Notes: generated by a model not told the origin, from the letters alone. Counted from the first letter of the stretch, positions 1 to 9,443 are shown. The stretch: 64,000 nucleotides of DNA from Bacteroidota bacterium (GCA_022567305.1 JADFHF010000014.1:1-64000), one strand, 5' to 3'. Numbers and translations: made by a program.

Positions 1-38
1 AGGACTGCGCCCGCGCTCGGGCATTCGCCGATTCCTAG

Positions 39-272
39 GTTGATGATGGGATCGGCTTCACAGGCCCCGGCAACTGGATCGAGGGGACCCACACGCTGTG
101 GAATCGGGTCACAACTGAGGGCGGCTAACGATTCGTGCGCGTGGATGCCGACGCAGCGAAGAAGGCGCCAGCTTTCGATCACGAGGGCTGGTGGCCTCGC
201 TTTCTGCTCTGGACAGCACTGAATAAGACCAGTAAGATCAATCGCCGCCTCGTTAGCAACGAGAAGCACTGA
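39..272 (+). pseudogene. Unrecognised decayed coding remnant
   Basis: One reading frame from about 39 to the TGA at 270-272 reads as protein-like sequence interrupted by one stop (TAA at 126-128). Before the stop it includes GPGNWIEGTHTLWNR; after it the frame continues with FDHEGWWPRFLLWTALNK and ends NEKH. The even composition and the clean continuation across the stop suggest the C-terminal end of a dead gene. I cannot name the family. The remnant lies beside a truncated GH130 gene, so this edge of the window looks eroded. Chance is a real alternative. Confidence 0.25.
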
Positions 273-694
273 GCGTCCAGCCTGGGTATAACAGGAGGAC
301 TTTCAATTGCCGTGCTAGCAGCGAAGATTAAGAAGTTTAATTTTTTAAGTGCATGTTCTGCCTCCCTAATACCGGAGTAAGTGTGAAACGTCGTGATTAG
401 ACGCGGGAAGCGCAACACCTGAGATAACCTCTTTGCTTTAGCTAGTAGGAAGTTTTAGCCTTACAAATATGGCACGTATATCAAGCCGCTCCAACCCCCG
501 CTCTACGAGACCCTTTTACCCCCTACCCCCAGGTGGAAATGATATTGCTGAATGGGAGATGAAAGAAGTGGACCCCGTTTTTCGGACAGGGACTAAAGTG
601 CGTAAATACTTAACCAATATCTTAACCTAATTAAGAGTTGTATCCTTATACCATTGTGCTGCAATCTATTATTGATCTTTTAGATATTATCCGA
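273..694. other. Non-coding, AT-rich spacer with a C-run cluster
   Basis: No convincing gene is visible. The stretch from about 300 to 694 is more AT-rich than its neighbours. It has one cluster of C-runs at 495-499, 511-513, 519-523 and 526-530, so the minus strand carries four G-runs there. It lies exactly where the minus-strand GH130 fragment loses its C-terminal half, so it may be foreign or rearranged DNA. Confidence 0.4.
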
Positions 695-1144
695 TTAATA
701 CAAGTAGTAAATATCGCCAATGCGGGTGCAGCGTGGATCTTCCACACCCAAATTGTGAAAGGATGCCCTCAGTTCAATCACCGCGTCTGTATGTCGGTAA
801 ACGAGTCGAAGATCGGGTGTGAACAAGGCGAGACCGAGTGAGGAGGAGGCATATCCACCGGGTGTTTCAGACTCTCCCTGAGCACGATAAATCATGGTGC
901 ATGCACCGCCGGCTCCATGAAGAGCATCCGTCTGCTCTTGCGATAGCGAGAGCACGCTGCAGAGCCCGGCCAGGGCATCAACGTTGGTGACGACACTAGC
1001 CGCCGGATTCAATACCACTCTACTTTCCCATGAATGAATCGGCTCGGGCTCAAGAATGGGTTGGCCGTCGTTGAGCCGCGTGGGCAAAACGCCTGGCTTT
1101 AGATTGATCGAACGCGATAATTGTGCTTTCGAGGTACTAGGCAC
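695..1144 (-). pseudogene. Truncated GH130 glycosidase/phosphorylase (N-terminal half)
   Basis: A 149-residue open frame matches the N-terminal half of the neighbouring full-length GH130 enzyme. It shares an ILEPEPIHSWES-type start, a VVLNPAA segment matching the NPGAW segment, and GVEDPRCTRIGDIYYLY matching GAEDPRISRIDDTYLITY. It stops just after this motif, where the full protein continues for about 200 more residues including the second half of the beta-propeller. The DNA beyond the stop is AT-rich and carries no further GH130 sequence. It reads as a paralogue, probably from a tandem duplication, whose 3' half was lost. Expression of a stable product is unlikely. Confidence 0.75.
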
Positions 1145-1164
1145 GGCTCGTCGTTATCGTGAGG

Positions 1165-2190
1165 TCACGAAGATGAGGTCGTTTCGCTAAGCAAACAAGA
1201 AAGTACATCTTCCAGTTTTGCGGTTGCATGACAGATGACGCGGTCGGCGGCGCCGTAGTAGAGATGCAGCGTGCCGTCAATGACCACGGCACCTTCCGGA
1301 AAGACGACATGGTCGACGTCGCCCAAAACCTCGAATTCCGTTTCGGGCTCGAGAACGGGAACGCGACTTCTTGCAAGGACGCGGGCAGGATCGTACAGGT
1401 CCAACAGCGCGATGCCTGCGCGATAAACCTGATTCTTGTCTACGCCGTGATAGATCAAGAGCCAGCCGTCCGGAGTCTCGATGGGAGTGGGCCCGGCTCC
1501 GATCTTCTTCTCTTCCCAGACCTCGTTGGGTTTCATAACCGTATGGCGTTCAAGGTCTTTGAGGTACGCCTGCCAAAATTTTTCGCCTGGACGGCACAGC
1601 GTCTCCAGATCATCGAAATACACAAGCTGGATATTCGGCTCAATACGGTGAAGCATCGCAATGCGACCATCGATGAGGCGCGGAAAAATCACCGCGTCCT
1701 TATCCCTAATAGGCGGACCAATTACACCGTGTTTGTCGACCGTTTCAAAATCAATCGTGCTTGCCAGACCAATCCTCACGCCGTCTACTGATCCAAAGGC
1801 CGGCGCCGAAAGCGCCGTGTACGTAATCAGGTACGTGTCGTCGATCCTGGAAATACGGGGATCCTCGGCGCCGAAGACATCGAAAGGGGCGTCGGGACTG
1901 ATGAACGGCGACTCCCTCAGCGAAAAGTGCACGCCGTCTGCGCTCGATGCATAACCGATATGCGACACGTATTCATCAAAACCTGTGAAGCTCTCTTCCT
2001 CAGCATGGCGGCGTTGATACCCTATCGGAATACCACGAACCAGGAGGTGCACCGTTTCGCCGTCGTACCAGGCGCCGGGGTTAAAAACGGCACCGCTCGC
2101 CCACGGGCTTCCGGGAACGGGCTGCAGAATGGGTTCCGGCGTGCGCGAAAATAACGGTCGTGTCTGCGCTCGAAGGGTAGAATCAATCAT
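1165..2190 (-). CDS. GH130 family beta-mannoside phosphorylase or mannosidase
   Basis: The 341-residue protein has no signal peptide, so a cytoplasmic enzyme is expected. It has the five-bladed propeller signatures of GH130: NPGAW (37-41), GAEDPRI (107-113, Asp110 the likely general acid), KDAVIFP (164-170), GAGPTPI (231-237), YHG (247-249) and FPEG...YYGAAD (297-316). Known GH130 enzymes phosphorolyse or hydrolyse beta-1,4- or beta-1,2-linked mannosides. The motifs I can read do not settle phosphorylase versus hydrolase. It ends an operon with a sugar-type ABC importer whose last permease gene stops 3 bp upstream, so it probably processes the imported oligosaccharide. A truncated paralogue follows directly. 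Confidence 0.9.
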   Translation of the reverse strand: MIDSTLRAQTRPLFSRTPEPILQPVPGSPWASGAVFNPGAWYDGETVHLLVRGIPIGYQRRHAEEESFTGFDEYVSHIGYASSADGVHFSLRESPFISPDAPFDVFGAEDPRISRIDDTYLITYTALSAPAFGSVDGVRIGLASTIDFETVDKHGVIGPPIRDKDAVIFPRLIDGRIAMLHRIEPNIQLVYFDDLETLCRPGEKFWQAYLKDLERHTVMKPNEVWEEKKIGAGPTPIETPDGWLLIYHGVDKNQVYRAGIALLDLYDPARVLARSRVPVLEPETEFEVLGDVDHVVFPEGAVVIDGTLHLYYGAADRVICHATAKLEDVLSCLLSETTSSS

Positions 2191-2193
2191 GTC

Positions 2194-3003
2194 TTACCCT
2201 TTAAGCCCGGACGATGCCATACTGGAGATGAAGTACCGCTGGAAGAAGAGGAAAAGGGCGATGATGGGCAATCCGAGCATGAAGGCTGCGGCTAGCTGCG
2301 GCCCGAGTTTGCCAAACGATCCGCCTCCTACAGAGAACAGCGCGACCATCTGCGGCATGGTCATCCACTCCTCCTTCCGGATCACCATAATCGGCCAGAG
2401 CACTTCGTTCCAGTTTCCTATGAAGACAATGATTCCAGCCGTCACGATGGCCGGAATCGACAATGGCCAAATGATAGTGAACAGTATCCTGAGCTCACCG
2501 CACCCGTCGATGCGTGCTGCTTCAAGAATGTCACCCGGGATGGTCAAGAAGCTCTGACGAAGAATAAGCACGGCCGTCGCGTTCATCAGAAAAGGCACGA
2601 TCAAACCCACAAGCGAGTCCGTCCAACCGAAACGGACTACGAGCGTGTACAGCGGAATCAGCATCACCATGCCCGGCACCATCATCGTGAAAAGGATCGT
2701 ATTGAACACGGTTTCTCGTCCCCGCCAGTTCAGTTTCGACAGGGCATAGGCGATCATCGAACTAAACAGCAAAACTGAACCGGTAACGGCGACGACGACA
2801 ATGAGGCTGTTCAGGAACGCCCGGACGATGGGTATCGATTCGAATACCAGGCGGTAGCTGTCCAGTGTCCAACTCGACGGCAAAAGCGTAAGCCCGCCAA
2901 TCTCAAGCTCGGGTTTGAAGGAAGCCAGCATCATCCACACAAATGGATACGCAAACGCCACGGCGCCCAGAATCAGTACGATATACAGGAGAAATTTCTT
3001 CAT
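2194..3003 (-). CDS. Carbohydrate ABC transporter permease, MalG/UgpE type
   Basis: A 269-residue inner-membrane permease with about six hydrophobic segments. The cytoplasmic EAA loop is at residues 161-180 (EAARIDGCGE followed by LRILFTIIWPL), the contact site for the ATPase. The N-terminus, with one membrane helix followed by FVWMMLASFKP, is typical of the MalG class. The start lies 4 bp after the stop of the MalF-type gene and the stop lies 3 bp before the GH130 start, so the four genes are almost certainly one transcript. Substrate is inferred from GH130 to be a mannose-containing oligosaccharide. No ATP-binding subunit is encoded nearby. Confidence 0.93.
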   Translation of the reverse strand: MKKFLLYIVLILGAVAFAYPFVWMMLASFKPELEIGGLTLLPSSWTLDSYRLVFESIPIVRAFLNSLIVVVAVTGSVLLFSSMIAYALSKLNWRGRETVFNTILFTMMVPGMVMLIPLYTLVVRFGWTDSLVGLIVPFLMNATAVLILRQSFLTIPGDILEAARIDGCGELRILFTIIWPLSIPAIVTAGIIVFIGNWNEVLWPIMVIRKEEWMTMPQMVALFSVGGGSFGKLGPQLAAAFMLGLPIIALFLFFQRYFISSMASSGLKG

Positions 3004-3007
3004 GCCG

Positions 3008-3928
3008 TCAGTAGACGTCCTCCTCTACGAATCGTCTCTGCACGAATACGACGACAAATATGATCAGTGCAAAGAACAGACCCAGCGCCGCCGCATATCC
3101 CATGTGATTGAAATAGAAAGCTTGATTGTAGATATAGAGTAGCGCGGACAAGGTGCTGTGCATCGGTCCTCCGCCCGTCAGGACATAAGGCTCAATGAAA
3201 AGAGAAAAGCCACCAATCGTTGAGAGCACAACGACTGTAACCATCATCGGATTAAGCAGTGGCAGCGTTACGTACCTCCAGCGTTGCCACGTGCTGGCGC
3301 CTTCCAGGTGCGCCACCTCATACATGGATTCGGGAATATTTTGAAGACCCGTCAAAAATAAGATGATGTAGAAACCGACGTTTTTCCATGTGGCCATGAG
3401 GGCAATCGACGGCATCGCCCACTTTGGTGATACCAGCCACGGGATGCGTTTGCCGCCAATCGCCGAAATCAAACTGTTGACATAGCCCGTTTCAAATGCA
3501 AACAACTGTTGAAACAGAATAGCGACGACAACGCCGGACACGACGACGGGCAGAAAATAAATCGACCGGAAAAAGTTGCGACCCTTCAGTTTCGTGTTCA
3601 GCAATTCGGCAAAGAAAAGCGCTACGAGAATCTGAAGCGGAATGTGAATGGCAAGAAACAGTCCCGTATTCAGAATCGCACGGAAAAACAGATCGTCCTG
3701 GAACAGTCGGATCACATTCTTCAGGCCGATGAATTCCATGGGCGTAACGATATCCCATCTGTGGAATACGAGCACGAACGCAAAAATAAGAGGATAGCCG
3801 AAAAAGATTGCCAGGTGGATGAGGTAGGGTGCCGAGAAGAGATAACCGATACGACGGCCGGCAGTGCGCCTCCGGGGTATCCTATTCTTTCGGTGGCCTG
3901 GCGCCAAGTTGCCTGCAATGGTGCTCAT
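3008..3928 (-). CDS. Carbohydrate ABC transporter permease, MalF/UgpA type
   Basis: A 306-residue membrane protein with a basic N-terminal tail (about residues 12-26), about six membrane segments and an EAA loop near 204-224 (YEVAHLEGASTWQRWRYV). The architecture matches UgpA/LacF-type permeases that form a heterodimer with MalG-type partners. The start codon overlaps the stop of the binding-protein gene by 4 bp (ATGA), implying translational coupling. It should form the inner-membrane channel for the sugar captured by the upstream lipoprotein. Confidence 0.93.
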   Translation of the reverse strand: MSTIAGNLAPGHRKNRIPRRRTAGRRIGYLFSAPYLIHLAIFFGYPLIFAFVLVFHRWDIVTPMEFIGLKNVIRLFQDDLFFRAILNTGLFLAIHIPLQILVALFFAELLNTKLKGRNFFRSIYFLPVVVSGVVVAILFQQLFAFETGYVNSLISAIGGKRIPWLVSPKWAMPSIALMATWKNVGFYIILFLTGLQNIPESMYEVAHLEGASTWQRWRYVTLPLLNPMMVTVVVLSTIGGFSLFIEPYVLTGGGPMHSTLSALLYIYNQAFYFNHMGYAAALGLFFALIIFVVVFVQRRFVEEDVY

Positions 3929-5235
3929 TCGTACCAGGCCTGAAGTTCCTTAATGCGTTCGATCGCCCGCGCTGTGGCTTCCTCGGGCGAACGCACGCCA
4001 TATACGGCTGCGGCCTCGTACTGCGCGGCGATTGCGTCCAGCATTTCCGGAAATGACCGCACGTCCTCTATACCACGCGTGAACATCATCTGCCTTGCAA
4101 ATGGTACCATTCTCGGGTTTTCCGCGAAATACGCTTCGAAAAACGGGTCCTCGAGCAAGCCTGCCCGAATGGGCAGTTGGGTTGCAATCTCAATCAGACG
4201 CAGATCGGCTTCTTTCGAGATCAGATGCTTCGCGAATCGCCAGGCGGCCTCCGGATACCTGGTGTTCGAAAAGATCGTAATGTTCTTGTAATCACCGTAT
4301 GTGAACGATTCTCCACGATAATCATCCGGGAGAGGGAGAGGAGCATACGCAAACTCAAGTTCAGCCGGCGCATTTTCTTCCAACCAAGCGATATTCCACG
4401 GCCCTACGAAATCGGTGGCGACGGTTTCCTGAATAAAGGGGTTCGACTGAAGTTTGGATCGCGGGAAATATCCGTTCGTGTAGAGTTCCTGAAAGAAGCC
4501 AAAAACGGTATTGGATACTTCCCGATCGATGCGGAGCTCGTTCTTTTGAAACAGCGTGCGTCCACCTGAGGCCGCAATGTAGAACGCATAATAGTCGAAG
4601 AACCGCTGGTGCCATATGGGCTGGATGTCCCGATAACCGATCCACTGGTCGACTTGTCCGTCCCCGTCAAGGTCCCTGGAAATCTTCTCAGCCGCGACTA
4701 GATATTCGCTGTACGTCCGAGGTGGTGATTCAATTCCGTACTCCCTGAACATGCGCACATTGTACTGCATCATGATCGGATTCGACTTCCAGGGAATCTG
4801 GTAGATATGACCGTCGCCGGCGCGCACACGCTCAATAAAATCGCCGGGTACGCGAGCGGCCATTATGGAATCGAAGTCCGGAAAAGAATCCAGGGCGATG
4901 ACACCTGCCGCGCGGACAAAATCGCTGACAATGCCCGGCCAGATATTGGAACAGACGTCTGGCGTCGTACCGGCGACGACGGCAGCGAGCAGGACCTCTT
5001 CGCTTGACTGGCCCGCGGGCAGGGGCTGAACCGTTACCTGTACATCGGGATTGGCCCTGTTCCAGGCATCAACCAGTTCCACCGCGAGACGCCTTTCTCC
5101 GGGATTCTGGGACGACCAGTACGTCAGGTGGGCGATTCCATCTTCTTCAAGGCCAGGGGCGTCGTGCGCGCCGCATCCTCCGAGAAAAAGAGCGGAGAGT
5201 AAGAGAACTCTAAGCAATTTGAATTCGGTCTTCAT
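3925..5235 (-). CDS. Sugar ABC transporter solute-binding lipoprotein (family 1)
   Basis: A 436-residue extracellular solute-binding protein. It starts with a lipoprotein signal (KLLRVLLLSALFLGGC, lipid-modified Cys21) followed by a family-1 two-lobed fold. Typical features are LTYWSSQNPGE..RLAVELVDAWNRANPDVQVTV near the N-terminus, TTPDV, and the C-terminal ATARAIERIKELQAWYE segment. It is the first gene of the minus-strand operon, overlapping the MalF-type permease by 4 bp. It should sit in the periplasm and deliver oligosaccharide to the permeases. The ligand cannot be read from sequence; GH130 in the operon points to a mannoside. Confidence 0.92.
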   Translation of the reverse strand: MKTEFKLLRVLLLSALFLGGCGAHDAPGLEEDGIAHLTYWSSQNPGERRLAVELVDAWNRANPDVQVTVQPLPAGQSSEEVLLAAVVAGTTPDVCSNIWPGIVSDFVRAAGVIALDSFPDFDSIMAARVPGDFIERVRAGDGHIYQIPWKSNPIMMQYNVRMFREYGIESPPRTYSEYLVAAEKISRDLDGDGQVDQWIGYRDIQPIWHQRFFDYYAFYIAASGGRTLFQKNELRIDREVSNTVFGFFQELYTNGYFPRSKLQSNPFIQETVATDFVGPWNIAWLEENAPAELEFAYAPLPLPDDYRGESFTYGDYKNITIFSNTRYPEAAWRFAKHLISKEADLRLIEIATQLPIRAGLLEDPFFEAYFAENPRMVPFARQMMFTRGIEDVRSFPEMLDAIAAQYEAAAVYGVRSPEEATARAIERIKELQAWYE

Positions 5236-5756
5236 GGAGCAGGCGGGATCGGTTCCTGAACAGACGACCTAGAAAAGATAACGAGCGAAGGTCAGGAAAA
5301 AAGACTGTTCCGTCTATCTCCCAAAACGACTAGGTCGGCTACAAATTATTGCAGGCCGGGTTTGAGATGAAACTCCATAGGGTGGAGCGTCACGCCCAAA
5401 TGGCCTACCTGTTAGCTGAACAGCCGTTGAATAAGGAGCTCGTCTGTACTATCTAAGAATTTTTCGAAAGAGGTACCGGCCTTCATCTCCTCAGTTCTGG
5501 ATTCGGTCACCCGATCACGACAGACCTTTTGGCTGACTCCGAAAAGAACAGACTCCCCAGCTGCCTGGAAAGCGGAAGCCTTGATGGTTCACGCCCGAGC
5601 CCCGCAAGATCGGTTCACGCCTGAAAAAGAGTCGTATATTGAAACCTCTCGTTCAGCTCACGAGAACACGACGGACGTCCAGGAATTGGAGCTTTGGACG
5701 AACGGCGTCAACGCTGTGGACCCATTCCCGGGCTTCGACTTGTTCGTTCTTCCGTG
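5236..5756. other. Divergent intergenic region without a recognisable gene
   Basis: About 520 bp separate the minus-strand ABC/GH130 operon from the plus-strand lipoprotein gene, so it should hold both promoters. I see a 10-bp direct repeat (GGTTCACGCC) starting near 5587 and again near 5612. No convincing operator or consensus promoter hexamers could be assigned. A short protein-like stretch on the minus strand around 5350-5405 is too brief to call. Confidence 0.4.
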
Positions 5757-8700
5757 ATGGCGGCAAAACCGAAAAAAACCTGGATGGAAATAGATGTTGG
5801 GCTCGGTTCTCCGAATAGCTGCTCAGCTATCCCCACACGCTACTTCTGCCGGGCGTCGTGTCGTCGAACAGCTCTCGTACTTGGACTGATCTCGGTCTGC
5901 CTCCTTAATTTCGGATGCTCCGACCGGAGTTATCTTCCAGCGACAGGTTCGGATGACTATGTGGAATCGGTGTCTCTTTGGTATGGGGCGGTTGCGCGCA
6001 TGGAAGTTGGTGAAGAACGAGGTGCCGAGTTTCAGTTGAGGCTTGCGACCGCAGTTGCGCCCGGTGAGCCCGCAATATGGTACAATCGGGCACTGCTGGC
6101 GCTTCGACGAGACGATATCGACGAGGCCACTGAATTCATCGATCGAGCTCTCGTACTGGCGCCGGAAGACGGGCACATTCTGCTTCTGGCCGGGCACGTG
6201 GAACGTTTCAGAGGTGCTCCCGAATCTGCCGAGTCATTCTACCGTCAGGCGATCGAATCCCAGTCGCCAAACCCGAGAGCGCTCTACGCTCTTCGTCAAC
6301 TACGCTCTGATCGAGAGGATGTCCGTCAGGAATCCCATGACTTAATGGGGAGAATCCTGGCGCTGGATCCTGACAATCTTCACGCACTTCTCGAGAGCAC
6401 CACCGACAAGCTTAGTGAGGGAGAATTTGAGTCTTCGATTGAACTTCTGAAGCGGGTACGCAAGCAATTATCACCGGGGCTGGATCCAGCGCACGAAGCG
6501 CTCACGGAACTACTCACCTTGATTGCAGAAGAGAATGCGAGTGTAGCGATCAATGAGCTTCATCACCTTGCCAACATTCTAAGGCGTTTTCCGAAGTACA
6601 GAGACGATTCAAAAAGGCTGGTGATGCCGCCACAACTGATAGCCGAAGAGATGTCAGAGTTTTTGTACCTACCGAATCCACCACGGGGCCCAGCTCCTGT
6701 CGATACGTCGTTGGTTTTCACGAGGGAAGTGGTCGAAGCTGGACAGGAGGCCCTGAACTGGATTGGTGCGCCCATCCTGCAGGATGACGGATATCCCGTG
6801 TGGGTAACCGCCGGTGGTGGATCGGTAGAAATCGGCAGCGATATTTCCGTGCCCATTTTGGCCCCATCGAGCGGATCCACGACTCATACCGAAATGGTTA
6901 TTCCCATCGACTTTGACTACGACTTCAGAGTCGATTTGGCCGTGGCCGGACCCGATGGATTTCGTCTGCTTCGCCAGGACGAGTCGAAAGCATTCAGCGA
7001 TGTATCGACCGAGCTGTCGCTCTCTCGATCAATCCTCAGCCGGTCGTACTCAGGAGGTTGGGCTGTAGATCTGGATAGCGAAGGAGACATGGATCTGGTC
7101 CTGAGCACGCCCGGAGGACCCCTGATCGTCTTGCGTAACAACGGGGACGGATCGTTTCAATCGATCCAGCTGTTCGAGGCAGCCGAGGATGTTAAAGACG
7201 CGGTCTGGATGGATGCGGATGCAGACGGAGATTTGGATGCATTTCTGTTGGATGGCCGTGGTTCGATCGACTTTTATCGTAATGAGGGAGCTGGCCGGTA
7301 CGTACAGAACGCTCGGGACGTCGAGCTGCCGCGGCTGCTGACGATCACCTCGTCCGATTTGAACTATGACGGTCTGATGGACCTCCTAGGCATTACTGCC
7401 GACGGAATGCTTGTCCGGATTACCCCTGACATTTCTCTTCCCAAGTGGGATATCCAAGAGGTCGCCTCACTCAAGGAGCTCCTGCCAGAAGTCGGTCGTC
7501 CGAGTTTCGTGCACGTCGAGACCGGCGACTTGGACAACAACGGAACGCTCGACGTCCTCGCTTCAATCGGCTACACCACAGCCGTTCTACTCATGGAGGT
7601 CGACGGGCACCTTATTCGACATTTGGACATCGACAACCTGATGGTTTTTGAAGTCATGGATCTCGTGGGTGTCGGTCGCCTGGATCTGGTGGGACTGGAC
7701 TCCGTCGGCACACCCGTCCAAATGATGAACATGGCCCAGAATTCCTATCGCTCAAGAACGCTTCGGCCGCGAACGGCCGACGATCTCGGCGACCGGCGAA
7801 TCAATTCCTATGGAATCGGAGGAACGATCGAGCTGAAAGCCGGACCCCACTTGCAATTCAGGCCGATTACGGGACCGGTCGTACACTTCGGCCTGGGAGC
7901 GCAAACACTCGCCGACGTGGCCCGTATTCGCTGGCCGAACGGTGTGGCCCAGAACGTCTTCGACCTGGAATCGGATCAAGCCATTCTCGCCCGCGAAGGC
8001 CTCAATGCTTCCTGTCCCTGGCTCTTTACATTCGACGGAGAGCGCATGGAATTCGTGGAAGACTTCATGATGCGTTCTCCCCTGGGGTTTCGGATAGGCG
8101 ACTCAGAGACGATGCGCATTCTGACAACAGAGGACCGTATCAAGATCGGCGGTGAGCGGCTGGCACCGACGAACGGCATATACGACGTCCGCTTGGCAGC
8201 GGAGCTATGGGAAACGATCTATGTGGATCAACTGTCCCTGATTGCGGTCGATCATCCGGCGGGTACGGAGTTCTATCTGAATGAAACGTTTTCAGACCCG
8301 TCGCCGTCCCTCGAGCCCCTTCTGACGGGCCCCGATCGAGCCATCAGCGAAGCGTGGGACGATACCGGCAGAATTGTAACTGATGTTCTGAAGGCTTTGG
8401 ACGGAGAGTATCTGCGCGGATTCTCCATCGGTCCTCATCTGGGACAGGCGGAAGATCACTATGTGGAGATCGACCTCGGTCCATTGTTTGTAACGTCGAA
8501 GAACAGATGGCTCGTCGCAGAGGGTTGGCTTCGGGCAGGGAACAGCACTGTAAGCCTGGCTATGAGTCAGGCCGCGCGACCCGTTCCTCCGGAGCTCGTA
8601 TTGGAATATCCAGATGCGGACGGGAACTGGTCCCAACGCGAAGTCAGTCTTGGAATTCCTTTCGGAATATCCAAGTCCTTGCTCATCGACCTGGATAAAG

Positions 8701-9302
8701 CCATATCGCACGGAACCACGTCACGAATCCGGATTCGCACGAACCTTGAAATTTACTGGGACCATATATTCTGGACGACATCCCTTCCGGGTGACCCACT
8801 GATACAGCGGCGGCTCGATCTTACGTGGACAGATCTCCGATACCGGGGTTTTTCTCTAGTTGAGGCAGGTGAACGTTGGACCCCGGAGGTGCCCGACTAC
8901 AACAACATCGTCCACCGCAAGCCCGTCTGGAGAGAACTCAGTGGTTATTACACCCGATATGGGGATGTACGCGATCTGATTTCCGAGTCCGACAACCGAT
9001 ATGTCATTATGAACGCGGGCGATGAACTCGCACTTCATTTTTCAGCCTCTGAACCACCACGTGAGGGCTGGGTTAGAGATTTTATACTTGTCGGAGACGG
9101 CTGGACAAAGGACGGAGGCCATAGCACCGTGTTTTCAAAGACCGTTCTTCCACTCCCGGATCATCAGGCACCATACGCTCCTACCTCCGCCGTTCAATTA
9201 GAGACGGACCCTGTCTACATTCGCCACGCTACAGATTGGCAGGTGTTTCACACCCGTTTTGTTTCACCGGAACCCTTGCTCTCAAGGGCGGTATCGCACT
9301 GA
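5757..9302 (+). CDS. Giant TPR + FG-GAP + ASPIC/UnbV lipoprotein
   Basis: From the ATG at 5757 the product is 1181 residues; the open frame extends upstream to a TTG at 5694. A hydrophobic stretch ending VCLLNFGC gives a lipobox with Cys at about residue 54, an unusually long n-region, so the true start is uncertain. Order of parts: TPR-like helical repeats (about 70-280), FG-GAP/VCBS propeller repeats with Asp-rich calcium loops such as DSEGDMDLVL, DADGDLDAFL and DNNGTLDVLA (about 380-640), an ASPIC/UnbV domain (about 665-745, GIGGTIELKAG and HFGLGAQTLADVARIRWPNG), then about 430 residues I do not recognise. Such proteins are envelope-anchored and thought to bind ligands. It opens a series of three UnbV proteins in this window; function is unknown. 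Confidence 0.85.
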   Translation: MAAKPKKTWMEIDVGLGSPNSCSAIPTRYFCRASCRRTALVLGLISVCLLNFGCSDRSYLPATGSDDYVESVSLWYGAVARMEVGEERGAEFQLRLATAVAPGEPAIWYNRALLALRRDDIDEATEFIDRALVLAPEDGHILLLAGHVERFRGAPESAESFYRQAIESQSPNPRALYALRQLRSDREDVRQESHDLMGRILALDPDNLHALLESTTDKLSEGEFESSIELLKRVRKQLSPGLDPAHEALTELLTLIAEENASVAINELHHLANILRRFPKYRDDSKRLVMPPQLIAEEMSEFLYLPNPPRGPAPVDTSLVFTREVVEAGQEALNWIGAPILQDDGYPVWVTAGGGSVEIGSDISVPILAPSSGSTTHTEMVIPIDFDYDFRVDLAVAGPDGFRLLRQDESKAFSDVSTELSLSRSILSRSYSGGWAVDLDSEGDMDLVLSTPGGPLIVLRNNGDGSFQSIQLFEAAEDVKDAVWMDADADGDLDAFLLDGRGSIDFYRNEGAGRYVQNARDVELPRLLTITSSDLNYDGLMDLLGITADGMLVRITPDISLPKWDIQEVASLKELLPEVGRPSFVHVETGDLDNNGTLDVLASIGYTTAVLLMEVDGHLIRHLDIDNLMVFEVMDLVGVGRLDLVGLDSVGTPVQMMNMAQNSYRSRTLRPRTADDLGDRRINSYGIGGTIELKAGPHLQFRPITGPVVHFGLGAQTLADVARIRWPNGVAQNVFDLESDQAILAREGLNASCPWLFTFDGERMEFVEDFMMRSPLGFRIGDSETMRILTTEDRIKIGGERLAPTNGIYDVRLAAELWETIYVDQLSLIAVDHPAGTEFYLNETFSDPSPSLEPLLTGPDRAISEAWDDTGRIVTDVLKALDGEYLRGFSIGPHLGQAEDHYVEIDLGPLFVTSKNRWLVAEGWLRAGNSTVSLAMSQAARPVPPELVLEYPDADGNWSQREVSLGIPFGISKSLLIDLDKAISHGTTSRIRIRTNLEIYWDHIFWTTSLPGDPLIQRRLDLTWTDLRYRGFSLVEAGERWTPEVPDYNNIVHRKPVWRELSGYYTRYGDVRDLISESDNRYVIMNAGDELALHFSASEPPREGWVRDFILVGDGWTKDGGHSTVFSKTVLPLPDHQAPYAPTSAVQLETDPVYIRHATDWQVFHTRFVSPEPLLSRAVSH

Positions 9303-9387
9303 GATCGAGCGTCATGGAGACCACTCTAGTGTCCACGGCAGATTCCTGTAGTGCCAGTATCGATCGGGAAGCTCCCAAAGGAGTTCG

Positions 9388-9407
9388 GCCAGAAGATGGC
9401 TTTTTTT
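9388..9407 (+). terminator. Weak intrinsic terminator
   Basis: GCCA-GAAGA-TGGC is followed at once by seven T residues (9401-9407). A second small hairpin (AGCTCC-CAAA-GGAGTT) lies just upstream. It is placed between two same-strand lipoprotein genes and could end the first or attenuate the second. The stem is only 4 bp. Confidence 0.4.
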
Positions 9408-9443
9408 GTAATGTCTGGCGGTTTGTGCTAGCGTGCGGTGCGA

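Noticed and set aside
1228-1791. 187-residue open frame on the plus strand
   Set aside because: It is fully antisense to the well-supported GH130 gene and has no recognisable motifs.
5350-5405. Protein-like stretch on the minus strand (LHPMEFHLKPGLQ before a stop)
   Set aside because: Too short, with a stop codon shortly upstream and no family match; chance cannot be excluded.
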